Of a stretch of DNA of 5,143 nt, positions 1 through 5,143 are shown piece by piece; position 1 is the stretch's first letter, and every line of letters begins with the position of its first letter. Below the pieces are notes generated by a model. It was not told the origin of the DNA. It ran no database searches and was given only the letters and a program-made list of their open reading frames with translations. The translations under genes were made by a program, and so were the position numbers. Source of the DNA: OMOG01 sp041485845 (GTDB lineage Bacteria > Acidobacteriota > Terriglobia > Bryobacterales > Bryobacteraceae); assembly GCA_041485845.1 (NCBI GenBank), contig JBGPKH010000646.1, positions 1-5,143 on the forward strand, given 5' to 3'.

Positions 1-1
1 A

Positions 2-136
2 GCCAACGCCGGCGCCCAGGGTCTGCCCGTCTTGCCAGCTCAATCGCAACACCCGACCACTTCTGCCGACTCGTTGTTCGCCGCTGCCGTTTTCACCGCG
101 CTGATCCCTCCCGCCGCCCTCCCCCACTGTCTGAAT
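2..136 (+). pseudogene. Probable upstream continuation of the TonB receptor in a different frame
   Basis: The frame beginning at base 2 is open from the left edge and reads ANAGAQGLPVLPAQSQHP, later PPAALPHCLN. Its codons favour G in first position and G or C in third position, as in a coding region of this genome. Removing one base around 135-140 would join this frame to the receptor frame as LNAALNPPFF, which reads like continuous receptor sequence. This suggests that the receptor gene extends off the left edge and carries a one-base insertion (or sequencing error) near 135-142. I see no motif in these 45 residues that independently proves homology, so the assignment rests on position, codon pattern and the plausible junction. 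Confidence 0.45.
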
Positions 137-161
137 CGCAGCGCTCAATCCGCCATTCTTC

Positions 162-1325
162 GTGGAGTCCGATATCAGCTACGATGCCGCCACGCCGGGC
201 GACATCCGCACCGGCTTTTCGGACGTGATCGCGCACGGCGATCTCACCAGCCCCCGCTCGCCCACGGGCGCATCCTACTCGCCCATGGCCTGGGACTTAA
301 ACCTGCGGCCGCAGTTCACGAACCAGTGGAACTTCGCTCTCGAGACCCGGCTCTCCGCTTCCACTTCCGTTAGCCTGGCGTACGTGGGCCAGCGCGGCAC
401 TCACCTGATCATGATGCGCGATGGCAACCAGCCGCTGCCGGGGACCGGACCCTTCAGTACCTGGGCGCCCAAAGACGACCGCCGCCCGCTGGCGCGCACG
501 CTGCCGAATGTCGGCTCGTTTTACTTCATCGAATCCGGCGGTATCATGACCTATCACGCCTTGCAGGCAGGAGCCCGGCGCCGTTTTTCCCATGGCCTGG
601 AATTCCTCGCGTCGTACACGCTCTCCAAGAACCTCACGGACGACATCGGGCTTTTCGGTTGCGGCTCCGTCAACAGCCAGAACCCAACGGTCCAGAACTC
701 GTATAACCGCCGCGGCGATTTCGGCCCGGCTTGTTCTGATGCCTTGCAAAACTTCGCCGCTGGAGGGCTCTATGAGCTCCCGTTCGGCAAAGGCAAGCGG
801 TACGGCTCATCCTGGCCGCGGGCCGTCGACTTGCTTCTGGGCGGATGGAATCTCAACCAGAACCTTGCCGCGCACTCCGGCTTCCCCGTCACGCTTTTCG
901 CGACGGCGGCCAATAGCGGGCAGTCCGCCCGCCCCAACGTCCGGCCCAATCGCTACCGTGCGTTGACGATCACCAGCCAGACGGTGGACCAGTGGTTCGG
1001 GCCGAACGTCACCCTCTGTAATACGCCAGGGCTGGACAACGGCGTTTGCGCCTACGGCGTGGCGGCGAATGGAACTTTCGGCACCGCCGGCGTGGGCACC
1101 GAGCGCGCCCCTAGCTTTTTCAACCTCGATACGTCGCTCGGCAAGAAGTTCCACGTCACGGAGAAAAAGTATGTCGAGTTTCGCGGCGAGTTTTTCAACG
1201 TGTTGAACCACGTCAGCTTCGGACCACCCGGCCGCGACATTAGCACTCCGGCCACATTCGGCCTGATCACCTCGCAGATCGGGGGCGCGCGGACTATCCA
1301 GTTGGGATTGAAGTTTGCCTTCTGA
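162..1325 (+). CDS. TonB-dependent receptor, Oar-like, C-terminal beta-barrel part
   Basis: This encodes the C-terminal part of an outer-membrane beta-barrel of the Oar-like TonB-dependent receptor family, which imports large or scarce substrates using TonB energy. Family signs are the stretches LAYVGQRGTHL, YHALQAGARRRFSHGLEF, SYTLSKNLTDD, YELPFGKGKRYG, LLGGWNLN, the FRGEFFNVLNHVSFGPP motif near the end, and a terminal IQLGLKFAF. That ending, with a final Phe, is a typical barrel assembly signal. Only about 387 residues are present, against roughly 1000 or more for full Oar-like proteins, so the carboxypeptidase-regulatory-like and plug domains are missing. The GTG at 162 is merely the first possible start. 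The frame stays open back to 135 and reads NPPFFVESDISYD across it, which looks like internal receptor sequence, so 162 is unlikely to be a true start. In-frame TGA codons at 132-134 and 102-104 block further extension. It is either a frameshifted gene or a truncated remnant. The substrate cannot be predicted. Confidence 0.85.
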   Translation: MESDISYDAATPGDIRTGFSDVIAHGDLTSPRSPTGASYSPMAWDLNLRPQFTNQWNFALETRLSASTSVSLAYVGQRGTHLIMMRDGNQPLPGTGPFSTWAPKDDRRPLARTLPNVGSFYFIESGGIMTYHALQAGARRRFSHGLEFLASYTLSKNLTDDIGLFGCGSVNSQNPTVQNSYNRRGDFGPACSDALQNFAAGGLYELPFGKGKRYGSSWPRAVDLLLGGWNLNQNLAAHSGFPVTLFATAANSGQSARPNVRPNRYRALTITSQTVDQWFGPNVTLCNTPGLDNGVCAYGVAANGTFGTAGVGTERAPSFFNLDTSLGKKFHVTEKKYVEFRGEFFNVLNHVSFGPPGRDISTPATFGLITSQIGGARTIQLGLKFAF

Positions 1326-1364
1326 GCAGGGGGACCGGGGCGGCGGGCCGCACACGCTCCCCGG

Positions 1365-1381
1365 CCGCTCCATTGGAGCGG
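1365..1381 (+). terminator. GC-rich hairpin downstream of the receptor gene
   Basis: CCGCTCC and GGAGCGG form a perfect 7-bp stem around the loop ATT, 40 bases after the receptor stop codon. The position fits a transcription terminator for the receptor gene. No T run follows directly (the next bases are TGCCGACG), so it is not a canonical intrinsic terminator. It could instead be a 3'-end stabilising hairpin. Confidence 0.4.
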
Positions 1382-1498
1382 TGCCGACGAACGTAACTTA
1401 TTGATTCTGATTAGAACGGGTAGTTTTCACGCCTTGATCGAAGCGGCGGCACGTGTTCTTGGTTTGCTTTTTCCTTGGAAGACCCAACCCTTTCGGGC

Positions 1499-1570
1499 GC
1501 CGGGGAGGATTGCTTCAGGGGTCTTTTATTTAGAGGTTAGTCTCGCTTTGGTGGGAGTTGCCTCCCCGGC
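1499..1570. repeat. 10-bp inverted repeat pair in the intergenic region
   Basis: GCCGGGGAGG at 1499-1508 is the exact reverse complement of CCTCCCCGGC at 1561-1570, separated by 52 bases. In RNA this would be a strong stem closing a large loop, just ahead of the nested repeat at 1575-1634. Function is unknown. It may belong to the 3' untranslated region of the receptor transcript, or be the relic of a small mobile repeat. Confidence 0.5.
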
Positions 1571-1574
1571 TTAC

Positions 1575-1634
1575 TTCCAATAATAGTAGATTCCGATTTT
1601 GGAATCAATAGTTTTTTGTATTTTTTTATTGGAA
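1575..1634. terminator. Nested inverted repeat with T tracts, candidate terminator between convergent genes
   Basis: An outer perfect 9-bp inverted repeat, TTCCAATAA (1575-1583) and TTATTGGAA (1626-1634), encloses an inner hairpin, GATTCC (1589-1594) and GGAATC (1601-1606) with loop GATTTT. On the plus strand the inner hairpin is followed after five bases by T6 and then T7, which resembles an intrinsic terminator for rightward transcripts. The outer right arm overlaps the TAA stop codon and the last two codons of the minus-strand dehydrogenase. The same fold could therefore also mark the 3' end of the leftward transcript. The inner stem is only moderately stable, so terminator function is an inference. 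Confidence 0.5.
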
Positions 1635-2519
1635 TTTTACAGAAACCCCCGCTAATTCCTCTAACACCTTGATTGTAGAGCACATATCCTCTTCTGCATA
1701 ACCCGCCGCGATGGCCGTCTGGAAGAGCTGCCGGGTCAAACCGGTCAAAAGTAGGGGTACGCCGAGCTCTTTTCCGGATTCCAGGATCAGGCCGATGTCC
1801 TTATCCATCCACTTTGTAGAGAAATTCGGCTTGAAGTCGCGGCGGAAGACAAACGGAGCCTTGTAGGAGATGAGCCCACTCTTGGCGGCGCTGTTGTCCA
1901 GGATCTCAAGCATGAGATGCGGATCGACACCCCCCTTCGTGGCCAGCACCATGCCTTCGTTGAACGCCATCAAAATATTGGAAAGAATGAGGTTCTGCGA
2001 CAGCTTGGCCTGTAACCCCATGCCCGGACCACCGCAATAATAGAGCCGCTTGCCCATGGGCTCGAGGTAGGGCTTGGCCTTTTCGAAGACGGCCCGATCG
2101 CCGCCGATCATAAAGGTTAAGGTACCGCCTTCGGCGCCGGGCGTCGATCCGGTACACGGGGCGTCGAGAAAATCAGCACCCTTGGCTTGGAGCGCTTGGC
2201 CGATGCGGCGGCTCTCGCTGGGGCTGATGGTGCTGGCGTCCGCCACGATGGTCCCGGGACGGATTCCCTGGACAATGCCATCCGTCCCGAGGAAGACCTC
2301 TTTGGCCATGGCGGTATCGCCGACGCACAGGCAGATGAAATCGGCGTTCTCCGCCACCTCTTTCGGCGTGTTGCAGAACTTCCCTTTTTCTTCGGAAGCC
2401 AGCTTGCGCGCCTTTTCCGTGGTATGAGACCAGAGCGCCACTTCGTGTCCGGCGCGCAGGAGGTTGCGAGCCATCGGGTAACCCATCAGGCCGAGTCCTA
2501 AAAATCCGAGTTTTGCCAT
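1626..2519 (-). CDS. NAD(P)-dependent beta-hydroxyacid dehydrogenase (3-hydroxyisobutyrate dehydrogenase family)
   Basis: This is a cytosolic dehydrogenase of 297 residues, the normal length for the family that includes 3-hydroxyisobutyrate dehydrogenase, tartronate semialdehyde reductase and GLYR1-type succinic semialdehyde/glyoxylate reductases. The N-terminal Rossmann half opens with GFLGLGLMGYPMARNL (residues 5-20), the dinucleotide-binding glycine motif. The substrate motif DAPCTGSTPGAEGG lies at 119-132, with Thr123 where Ser is usual. The catalytic segment GMGLQAKLSQN has Lys172 and Asn176 in the expected places, and KDIGL follows at 240-244. After the second strand it reads LWSHTTEKA with no acidic residue, which would fit NADPH, though this is uncertain. 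The exact substrate cannot be assigned. The ATG at 2519 is placed directly before the glycine motif, and I see no good Shine-Dalgarno sequence. The gene starts 15 bases after the CPBP protease stop codon, so the two are probably co-transcribed and possibly coupled in translation. Confidence 0.93.
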   Translation of the reverse strand: MAKLGFLGLGLMGYPMARNLLRAGHEVALWSHTTEKARKLASEEKGKFCNTPKEVAENADFICLCVGDTAMAKEVFLGTDGIVQGIRPGTIVADASTISPSESRRIGQALQAKGADFLDAPCTGSTPGAEGGTLTFMIGGDRAVFEKAKPYLEPMGKRLYYCGGPGMGLQAKLSQNLILSNILMAFNEGMVLATKGGVDPHLMLEILDNSAAKSGLISYKAPFVFRRDFKPNFSTKWMDKDIGLILESGKELGVPLLLTGLTRQLFQTAIAAGYAEEDMCSTIKVLEELAGVSVKFQ

Positions 2520-2534
2520 AGATAGAGGATTGTA

Positions 2535-3689
2535 CTACGCGAAGAACGCTTTCCACACAGCAAATACGAGCGCGTGGGTCACCATGCCGGCCCGGATGCT
2601 GCCGGCGCGATTGCGCGCCCGCCCGCAGAACCAGCCCATGGTGCCGGCGAGCAGGACCCATCGCCCGTTGGGAAAGACGCGGAAGCCGATGTGCATCAGT
2701 CCGAAAGTGAGCGACGCTCCGATCATGGCGGCGGTGGGACTCGCAGTCCATTCGGCGAGCCACTTTTGTAGTACGCCCCAGATGAAGAACTCCTCGGAAA
2801 GCGCCACGGTCCACAGGAATCCGAAGAAGGCTGGGACGATGAGCCAGGGCGCCGCCGGCCTGGTGAACGCGACCAGGTGCAGGAGCAGCGCCAGCGCCAG
2901 GCCGACCGGAGCGAAATACAGGAAATGCAGGACGCCAATGCGCCATTCCCGCAGGTTGGGGAGGAAGCCGTAGCCGGCGTCCGGCACGCGGCGCTCCACC
3001 AGGAGGACCATCACCGCCATCTGATCGAGCGAGATGTGACCCAGAAAGACGATGTCCTTGAGCTTGGGGTTGACCGGCACGTAGATGGCGGTGAGGTAGC
3101 CGCCCAGAAGCACGAAAGGGATGAGCGCCAGGAAAGCGAGATCGGCCCAAATTCTGGGGTTGGGGGTTGGGGGTTGGGGGTTGGGGTTGTGTGTGGGCTG
3201 GGGGCCAGGGGCCGGGGACCGGGGGCCAGGGGCCGGGGGCTGGCAATCGGGGGTTGGGAGTTGGGGGTTAGGGGTTGGTGTTGGTGTTGGGGTTGGGGTT
3301 GTGTGGGACCGGGGGCCAGGGGCCGGGGGTCGGACTTGCGGCTTGAGAAGGCGGAACCATAGGCCCAACGTTAAGGCCAGTGCGACCAGACGCGCGAGGC
3401 CGCTCCACTGAAACTGCACGCCTCCCAGGCAGCAGACCAGGTAGGGCAGGACGGCCGATGCAACCAAGTACACAGGCAATCGCCTCCCGGCCAGACGGTC
3501 GCGAATCACGGGGAAGGCTGGAACCAGATAAAATGGATACGCCGTGAGGAAGGCTGCGATGACCGGCAAAGCCGACCAGGTTGGAATTCCCTTGATGCGC
3601 GCGTACCCAACGCCCGCAGCGCCCAGCGCTGTCCAGCCGATCCAGAGGGCCGCCCAGAAAGGCGCGGGCAGTTTCACCATCGGCCTCAT
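2535..3689 (-). CDS. CPBP family intramembrane protease (Abi/Rce1-like) with Pro-rich insert
   Basis: This is a polytopic membrane protein of 384 residues with about eight or more hydrophobic segments, four before and the rest after a low-complexity insert at residues 120-178. The C-terminal part is a CPBP (Abi, Rce1-like) domain. Motif 1 is SEEFFIWG with Glu299-Glu300, motif 2 is FGLMH (Phe329, His333), and a third conserved His is at 372 in VTHALVF. Family members are glutamic intramembrane proteases acting on membrane or prenylated substrates. The Arg of the usual EExxxR motif is Trp304 here, so activity is not assured. The Pro/Thr/Asn/Gln-rich insert is encoded by a tandem repeat and probably forms a loop between membrane segments. 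The open frame runs back to 3866, but the extra 59 residues lie opposite the well-supported plus-strand gene and look non-coding. I chose the ATG at 3689, just before the first membrane segment; the ATG at 3680 (MVKLPAP) is equally possible. The dehydrogenase gene follows in the same transcript. Confidence 0.88.
   Translation of the reverse strand: MRPMVKLPAPFWAALWIGWTALGAAGVGYARIKGIPTWSALPVIAAFLTAYPFYLVPAFPVIRDRLAGRRLPVYLVASAVLPYLVCCLGGVQFQWSGLARLVALALTLGLWFRLLKPQVRPPAPGPRSHTTPTPTPTPTPNPQLPTPDCQPPAPGPRSPAPGPQPTHNPNPQPPTPNPRIWADLAFLALIPFVLLGGYLTAIYVPVNPKLKDIVFLGHISLDQMAVMVLLVERRVPDAGYGFLPNLREWRIGVLHFLYFAPVGLALALLLHLVAFTRPAAPWLIVPAFFGFLWTVALSEEFFIWGVLQKWLAEWTASPTAAMIGASLTFGLMHIGFRVFPNGRWVLLAGTMGWFCGRARNRAGSIRAGMVTHALVFAVWKAFFA
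3156..3333. repeat. G-rich short tandem repeat inside the CPBP gene
   Basis: On the plus strand this stretch is nearly all G with T and some C, in an A-B-A'-B' order. Part A (3156-3197) is GGGGTT followed by three copies of the heptamer GGGGGTT, ending in GGGGTTGTGTGTGGG. Part B holds the 18-mer GGGGGCCAGGGGCCGGGG at 3200-3217 and again at 3221-3238. Part A' (3249-3307) has degenerate G(3-5)TT units and ends in GGGGTTGTGTGGG. Part B' repeats the 18-mer at 3311-3328. It resembles the short tandemly repeated repetitive sequences known from cyanobacteria and seen in other large soil genomes. Being in frame, it adds about 59 Pro-rich residues (TPNPQPP and PPAPGPR units) to the protease. The many G runs could form G-quadruplexes on the strand that is template for the protease gene. 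Confidence 0.92.
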
Positions 3690-4410
3690 TCTAGCATTCG
3701 CGCTCTCGTACCCCGGCGCGCGGGCGCAGGATCCGCCTCCCAACGATCCGCCTACCAACATCGCGAAACTGGTGGCGCACCGCGAGAGCCAGACGGAGGC
3801 CGAGCGCAACGAGTACATGTACCGGCAGACCGTTACCATCGAGGAACTGGATGACCATGGCGGCACGCGCGGAAGCTATCGCGAAGTGCGCGACATCATC
3901 TTCTCGCCGCAGCACGCGCGCACCGAAGAGATGATCGGGAAGGCGCAAAACGGCCTGAAGTCCCTGATCATGACCGAGGAGGATTTTCGCGACATCCGCG
4001 ACATCCAGCCGCTGGTCCTCACCGAAGACCGCCTGTGGAATTACGAAACGAAGTTCCGCGGGGAAGAGACCATGGACGACGTGGATTGCTGGGTGCTCCA
4101 GGTGCGCCCACGACAGATTCTGGCAGGGCAGAGATTCTTCGAGGGCACCATCTGGGTGGACAAAAAGGAATACAACATCGTGCGCATGGAAGGCCAGGCG
4201 GTGCCGCAGATCCGGACCACCAAGACTGAGAACCTGTTTCCCAGGTTCACCACCATCCGCAAGCCGGTGGATGCGAAGCACTGGTTCCCGATGTACACCT
4301 ATGCCGACGATACGCTGCAATTCCGGAGCGGGCCGCAGCGCGAGCGGCTGCGGATCGCGTACAGCAACTACAAGCGGTTCGGGTCGGAATCCACGTTTAG
4401 TGTGAAGTAG
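3595..4410 (+). CDS. Secreted LolA-fold protein ('outer membrane lipoprotein-sorting protein' family)
   Basis: This is a probable periplasmic protein of 271 residues. From memory it matches a common acidobacterial family annotated as outer membrane lipoprotein-sorting protein, with a LolA/LolB-like fold; the true role is uncharacterised. Family-type stretches are NEYMYRQTVTIEELD (72-86), YREVRDIIFS (95-104), MTEEDFRDIR (126-135), GTIWVDKKEYNIVRMEG (184-200), NLFPRFTTIRKPVDAKHWFP (213-232) and YSNYKRFGSES (256-266). A hydrophobic stretch FTIGLILAFALS (27-38) followed by ARA-Q (42-45) looks like a signal peptide with cleavage before Gln45. No lipobox Cys is present. The ATG at 3595 is the nearest start upstream of that peptide in frame, with GGAA eight bases before it. 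A GTG at 3544 is a less likely alternative. This start puts the first 95 bases antisense to the protease N-terminus. The long polar stretch before the hydrophobic core is unusual for a signal peptide. A Ser/Thr kinase gene follows after 4 bases. Confidence 0.85.
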   Translation: MRAYPTPAAPSAVQPIQRAAQKGAGSFTIGLILAFALSYPGARAQDPPPNDPPTNIAKLVAHRESQTEAERNEYMYRQTVTIEELDDHGGTRGSYREVRDIIFSPQHARTEEMIGKAQNGLKSLIMTEEDFRDIRDIQPLVLTEDRLWNYETKFRGEETMDDVDCWVLQVRPRQILAGQRFFEGTIWVDKKEYNIVRMEGQAVPQIRTTKTENLFPRFTTIRKPVDAKHWFPMYTYADDTLQFRSGPQRERLRIAYSNYKRFGSESTFSVK

Positions 4411-4414
4411 TAAA

Positions 4415-5143
4415 ATGCCGCTGACCTCTGGAGATCGACTGGGCCCTTACGAGATTCTGGGGCCGATCGGCGCAGGCGGCATGGGAGAGGTCTATCGTGC
4501 CCGGGATGTGGCGCTGGGACGCGAGGTCGCGCTCAAGGTGCTCGCCCATGCCGGCGATGCGGAGCACTCGCGGCGTTTTCCCGATGAGGCCCGGCTGGCC
4601 TCCAGTCTCAACCACCCGAACATCGTCATGATCTACGCCCTGGGCGAGGAGGGCAATGTTGCGTACATCGCGATGGAGTTGGTCCGGGGCCGGACATTGC
4701 GAACACTGTTGGCTGAGGGAGCGCTTCCCGTGCCGAAAGCTCTCCACCTGGCGACGCAGGTGGCCGACGCTCTGGCGGCCGCCCACGCGAGCGGCATCGT
4801 ACACCGGGACCTGAAGCCCGACAACATCATGGTGACGGCGGAGGAGCGGGTCAAGGTGCTGGACTTTGGTCTGGCCAAGCGGCAGGGCGGACTGCTCCCG
4901 GAAGGACAGCCCCCGAATGAGGCGGCCACCGAGACTTGCCTGACCGTCGCCGGAGCGATCCTGGGCACGATCGGCTACATGGCGCCGGAGCAGGCAGCCG
5001 GCAGGCCCTTGGGACCCGAGGCCGACCAGTTCTCATTCGGCGCAATTCTTTACGAGATGCTCTCGGGCCGGCGGGCCTTCAAGCGGGACACGGCAGTGGA
5101 GACGCTCTCGGCGATAATCAGCGAGATGCCATTGCCGGTGCAG
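4415..5143 (+). CDS. Serine/threonine protein kinase, PknB type (partial, runs off right edge)
   Basis: These are the first 243 residues of a Hanks-type protein kinase, which phosphorylates Ser/Thr on target proteins using ATP. The kinase motifs appear in order: glycine loop GAGGMGEVY (19-27), VALK with Lys41, helix-C Glu58 in DEARLASSLNHPNIV, the catalytic loop HRDLKPDN (130-137, Asp132), the metal-binding DFG (150-152), an activation segment with Thr172, Thr174 and Thr177, then GTIGYMAPEQ (184-193) and ADQFSFGAILYEMLSG (203-218). All residues needed for activity are present, and the HRD Arg suggests control by activation-loop phosphorylation. The reading frame is still open at the right edge. 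In related bacteria the kinase domain is commonly followed by a membrane segment and a TPR, WD40 or TolB-like sensor domain, which cannot be seen here. The start ATG at 4415 lies 4 bases after the preceding stop codon, with no clear Shine-Dalgarno sequence. Translation probably couples to the LolA-fold gene. Confidence 0.97.
   Translation, partial: MPLTSGDRLGPYEILGPIGAGGMGEVYRARDVALGREVALKVLAHAGDAEHSRRFPDEARLASSLNHPNIVMIYALGEEGNVAYIAMELVRGRTLRTLLAEGALPVPKALHLATQVADALAAAHASGIVHRDLKPDNIMVTAEERVKVLDFGLAKRQGGLLPEGQPPNEAATETCLTVAGAILGTIGYMAPEQAAGRPLGPEADQFSFGAILYEMLSGRRAFKRDTAVETLSAIISEMPLPVQ

Larger units (their letters stand above)
1326..1625. other. Gene-free convergent intergenic region
   Basis: This stretch separates the receptor gene (plus) from the dehydrogenase gene (minus). 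The first 55 bases are very GC-rich and end in a short hairpin. From about 1383 the composition becomes distinctly richer in A+T than both flanking genes. A 60-codon frame starting at a TTG at 1401 has no ribosome binding site and no recognisable protein feature, so I do not call it. The region contains three inverted-repeat structures, listed separately, and two T runs (1612-1617 and 1621-1627). I recognise no RNA family, transposase remnant or attachment site. Confidence 0.7.

Noticed and set aside
1401..1583. A 60-codon plus-strand frame starting at TTG in the intergenic region
   Set aside because: There is no ribosome binding site, no codon pattern like the neighbours, and no recognisable motif. 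It overlaps inverted repeats.
2173..3246. Long minus-strand frame of about 357 codons across the protease/dehydrogenase junction
   Set aside because: It is out of frame with two well-supported genes. It is Arg/Pro/Gly/His-rich shadow translation with no domain motif.
3156..3333. CRISPR array or telomere-like sequence
   Set aside because: There are no unique spacers between identical repeats, the units vary in length, and the array is in frame inside a protein gene, so neither applies.
3690..3866. N-terminal extension of the CPBP protease frame up to 3866
   Set aside because: The 59 residues are Ser-rich without family features and lie opposite a well-supported plus-strand gene, whose codons explain the open frame.
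3691..4320. Minus-strand frame of 209 codons opposite the LolA-fold gene
   Set aside because: It is the antisense shadow of a gene with clear family features, and its His/Arg/Leu/Val-rich composition is typical of GC-rich shadows.
4397..5045. Several minus-strand frames opposite the kinase gene
   Set aside because: The plus strand carries every kinase motif in order, so these are antisense shadows.

Overview
The window looks like a chromosomal fragment from a GC-rich soil bacterium, most probably an Acidobacteriota member of the Solibacter/Bryobacter type. This is inferred from the gene families, not from a marker gene. The signs are the C-terminal barrel of an Oar-like TonB-dependent receptor, a periplasmic LolA-fold ('outer membrane lipoprotein-sorting') protein of a kind I associate with Acidobacteria, a PknB-type Ser/Thr kinase directly behind it, weak or absent Shine-Dalgarno sequences, and a G-rich short tandem repeat inside a gene.

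Layout. (1) Positions 1-1325, plus strand: the C-terminal third of a TonB-dependent outer-membrane receptor. Its reading frame is broken near 135-160, and the upstream part appears to continue in another frame. (2) Positions 1326-1625: a 300-base gene-free stretch between convergent genes. It is richer in A+T than its surroundings and holds several inverted repeats and a T-rich tract, probably serving transcription termination. (3) Positions 3689-1626, minus strand: a two-gene unit. A CPBP-family intramembrane protease comes first, and 15 bases later a beta-hydroxyacid dehydrogenase of the 3-hydroxyisobutyrate dehydrogenase family. The protease carries an in-frame Pro-rich segment of about 59 residues, encoded by a G-rich tandem repeat (3156-3333). 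(4) Positions 3595-5143, plus strand: a secreted LolA-fold protein followed 4 bases later by a Ser/Thr protein kinase that runs off the right edge.

The minus-strand pair and the plus-strand pair are head to head, and their best-supported start codons overlap by about 95 bases. Each 5' end, and probably each promoter, therefore lies inside the opposing gene.

How the genes work together is mostly unknown. The periplasmic protein and the kinase are very probably co-transcribed and translationally coupled, and the protease and dehydrogenase are probably co-transcribed. No defence system, CRISPR array, transposase, tRNA or rRNA is visible, and I do not see a clear novel multi-gene system. The most unusual items are the tandem-repeat insertion in the protease gene, the overlapping divergent 5' ends, the altered protease motif and the frame break in the receptor.
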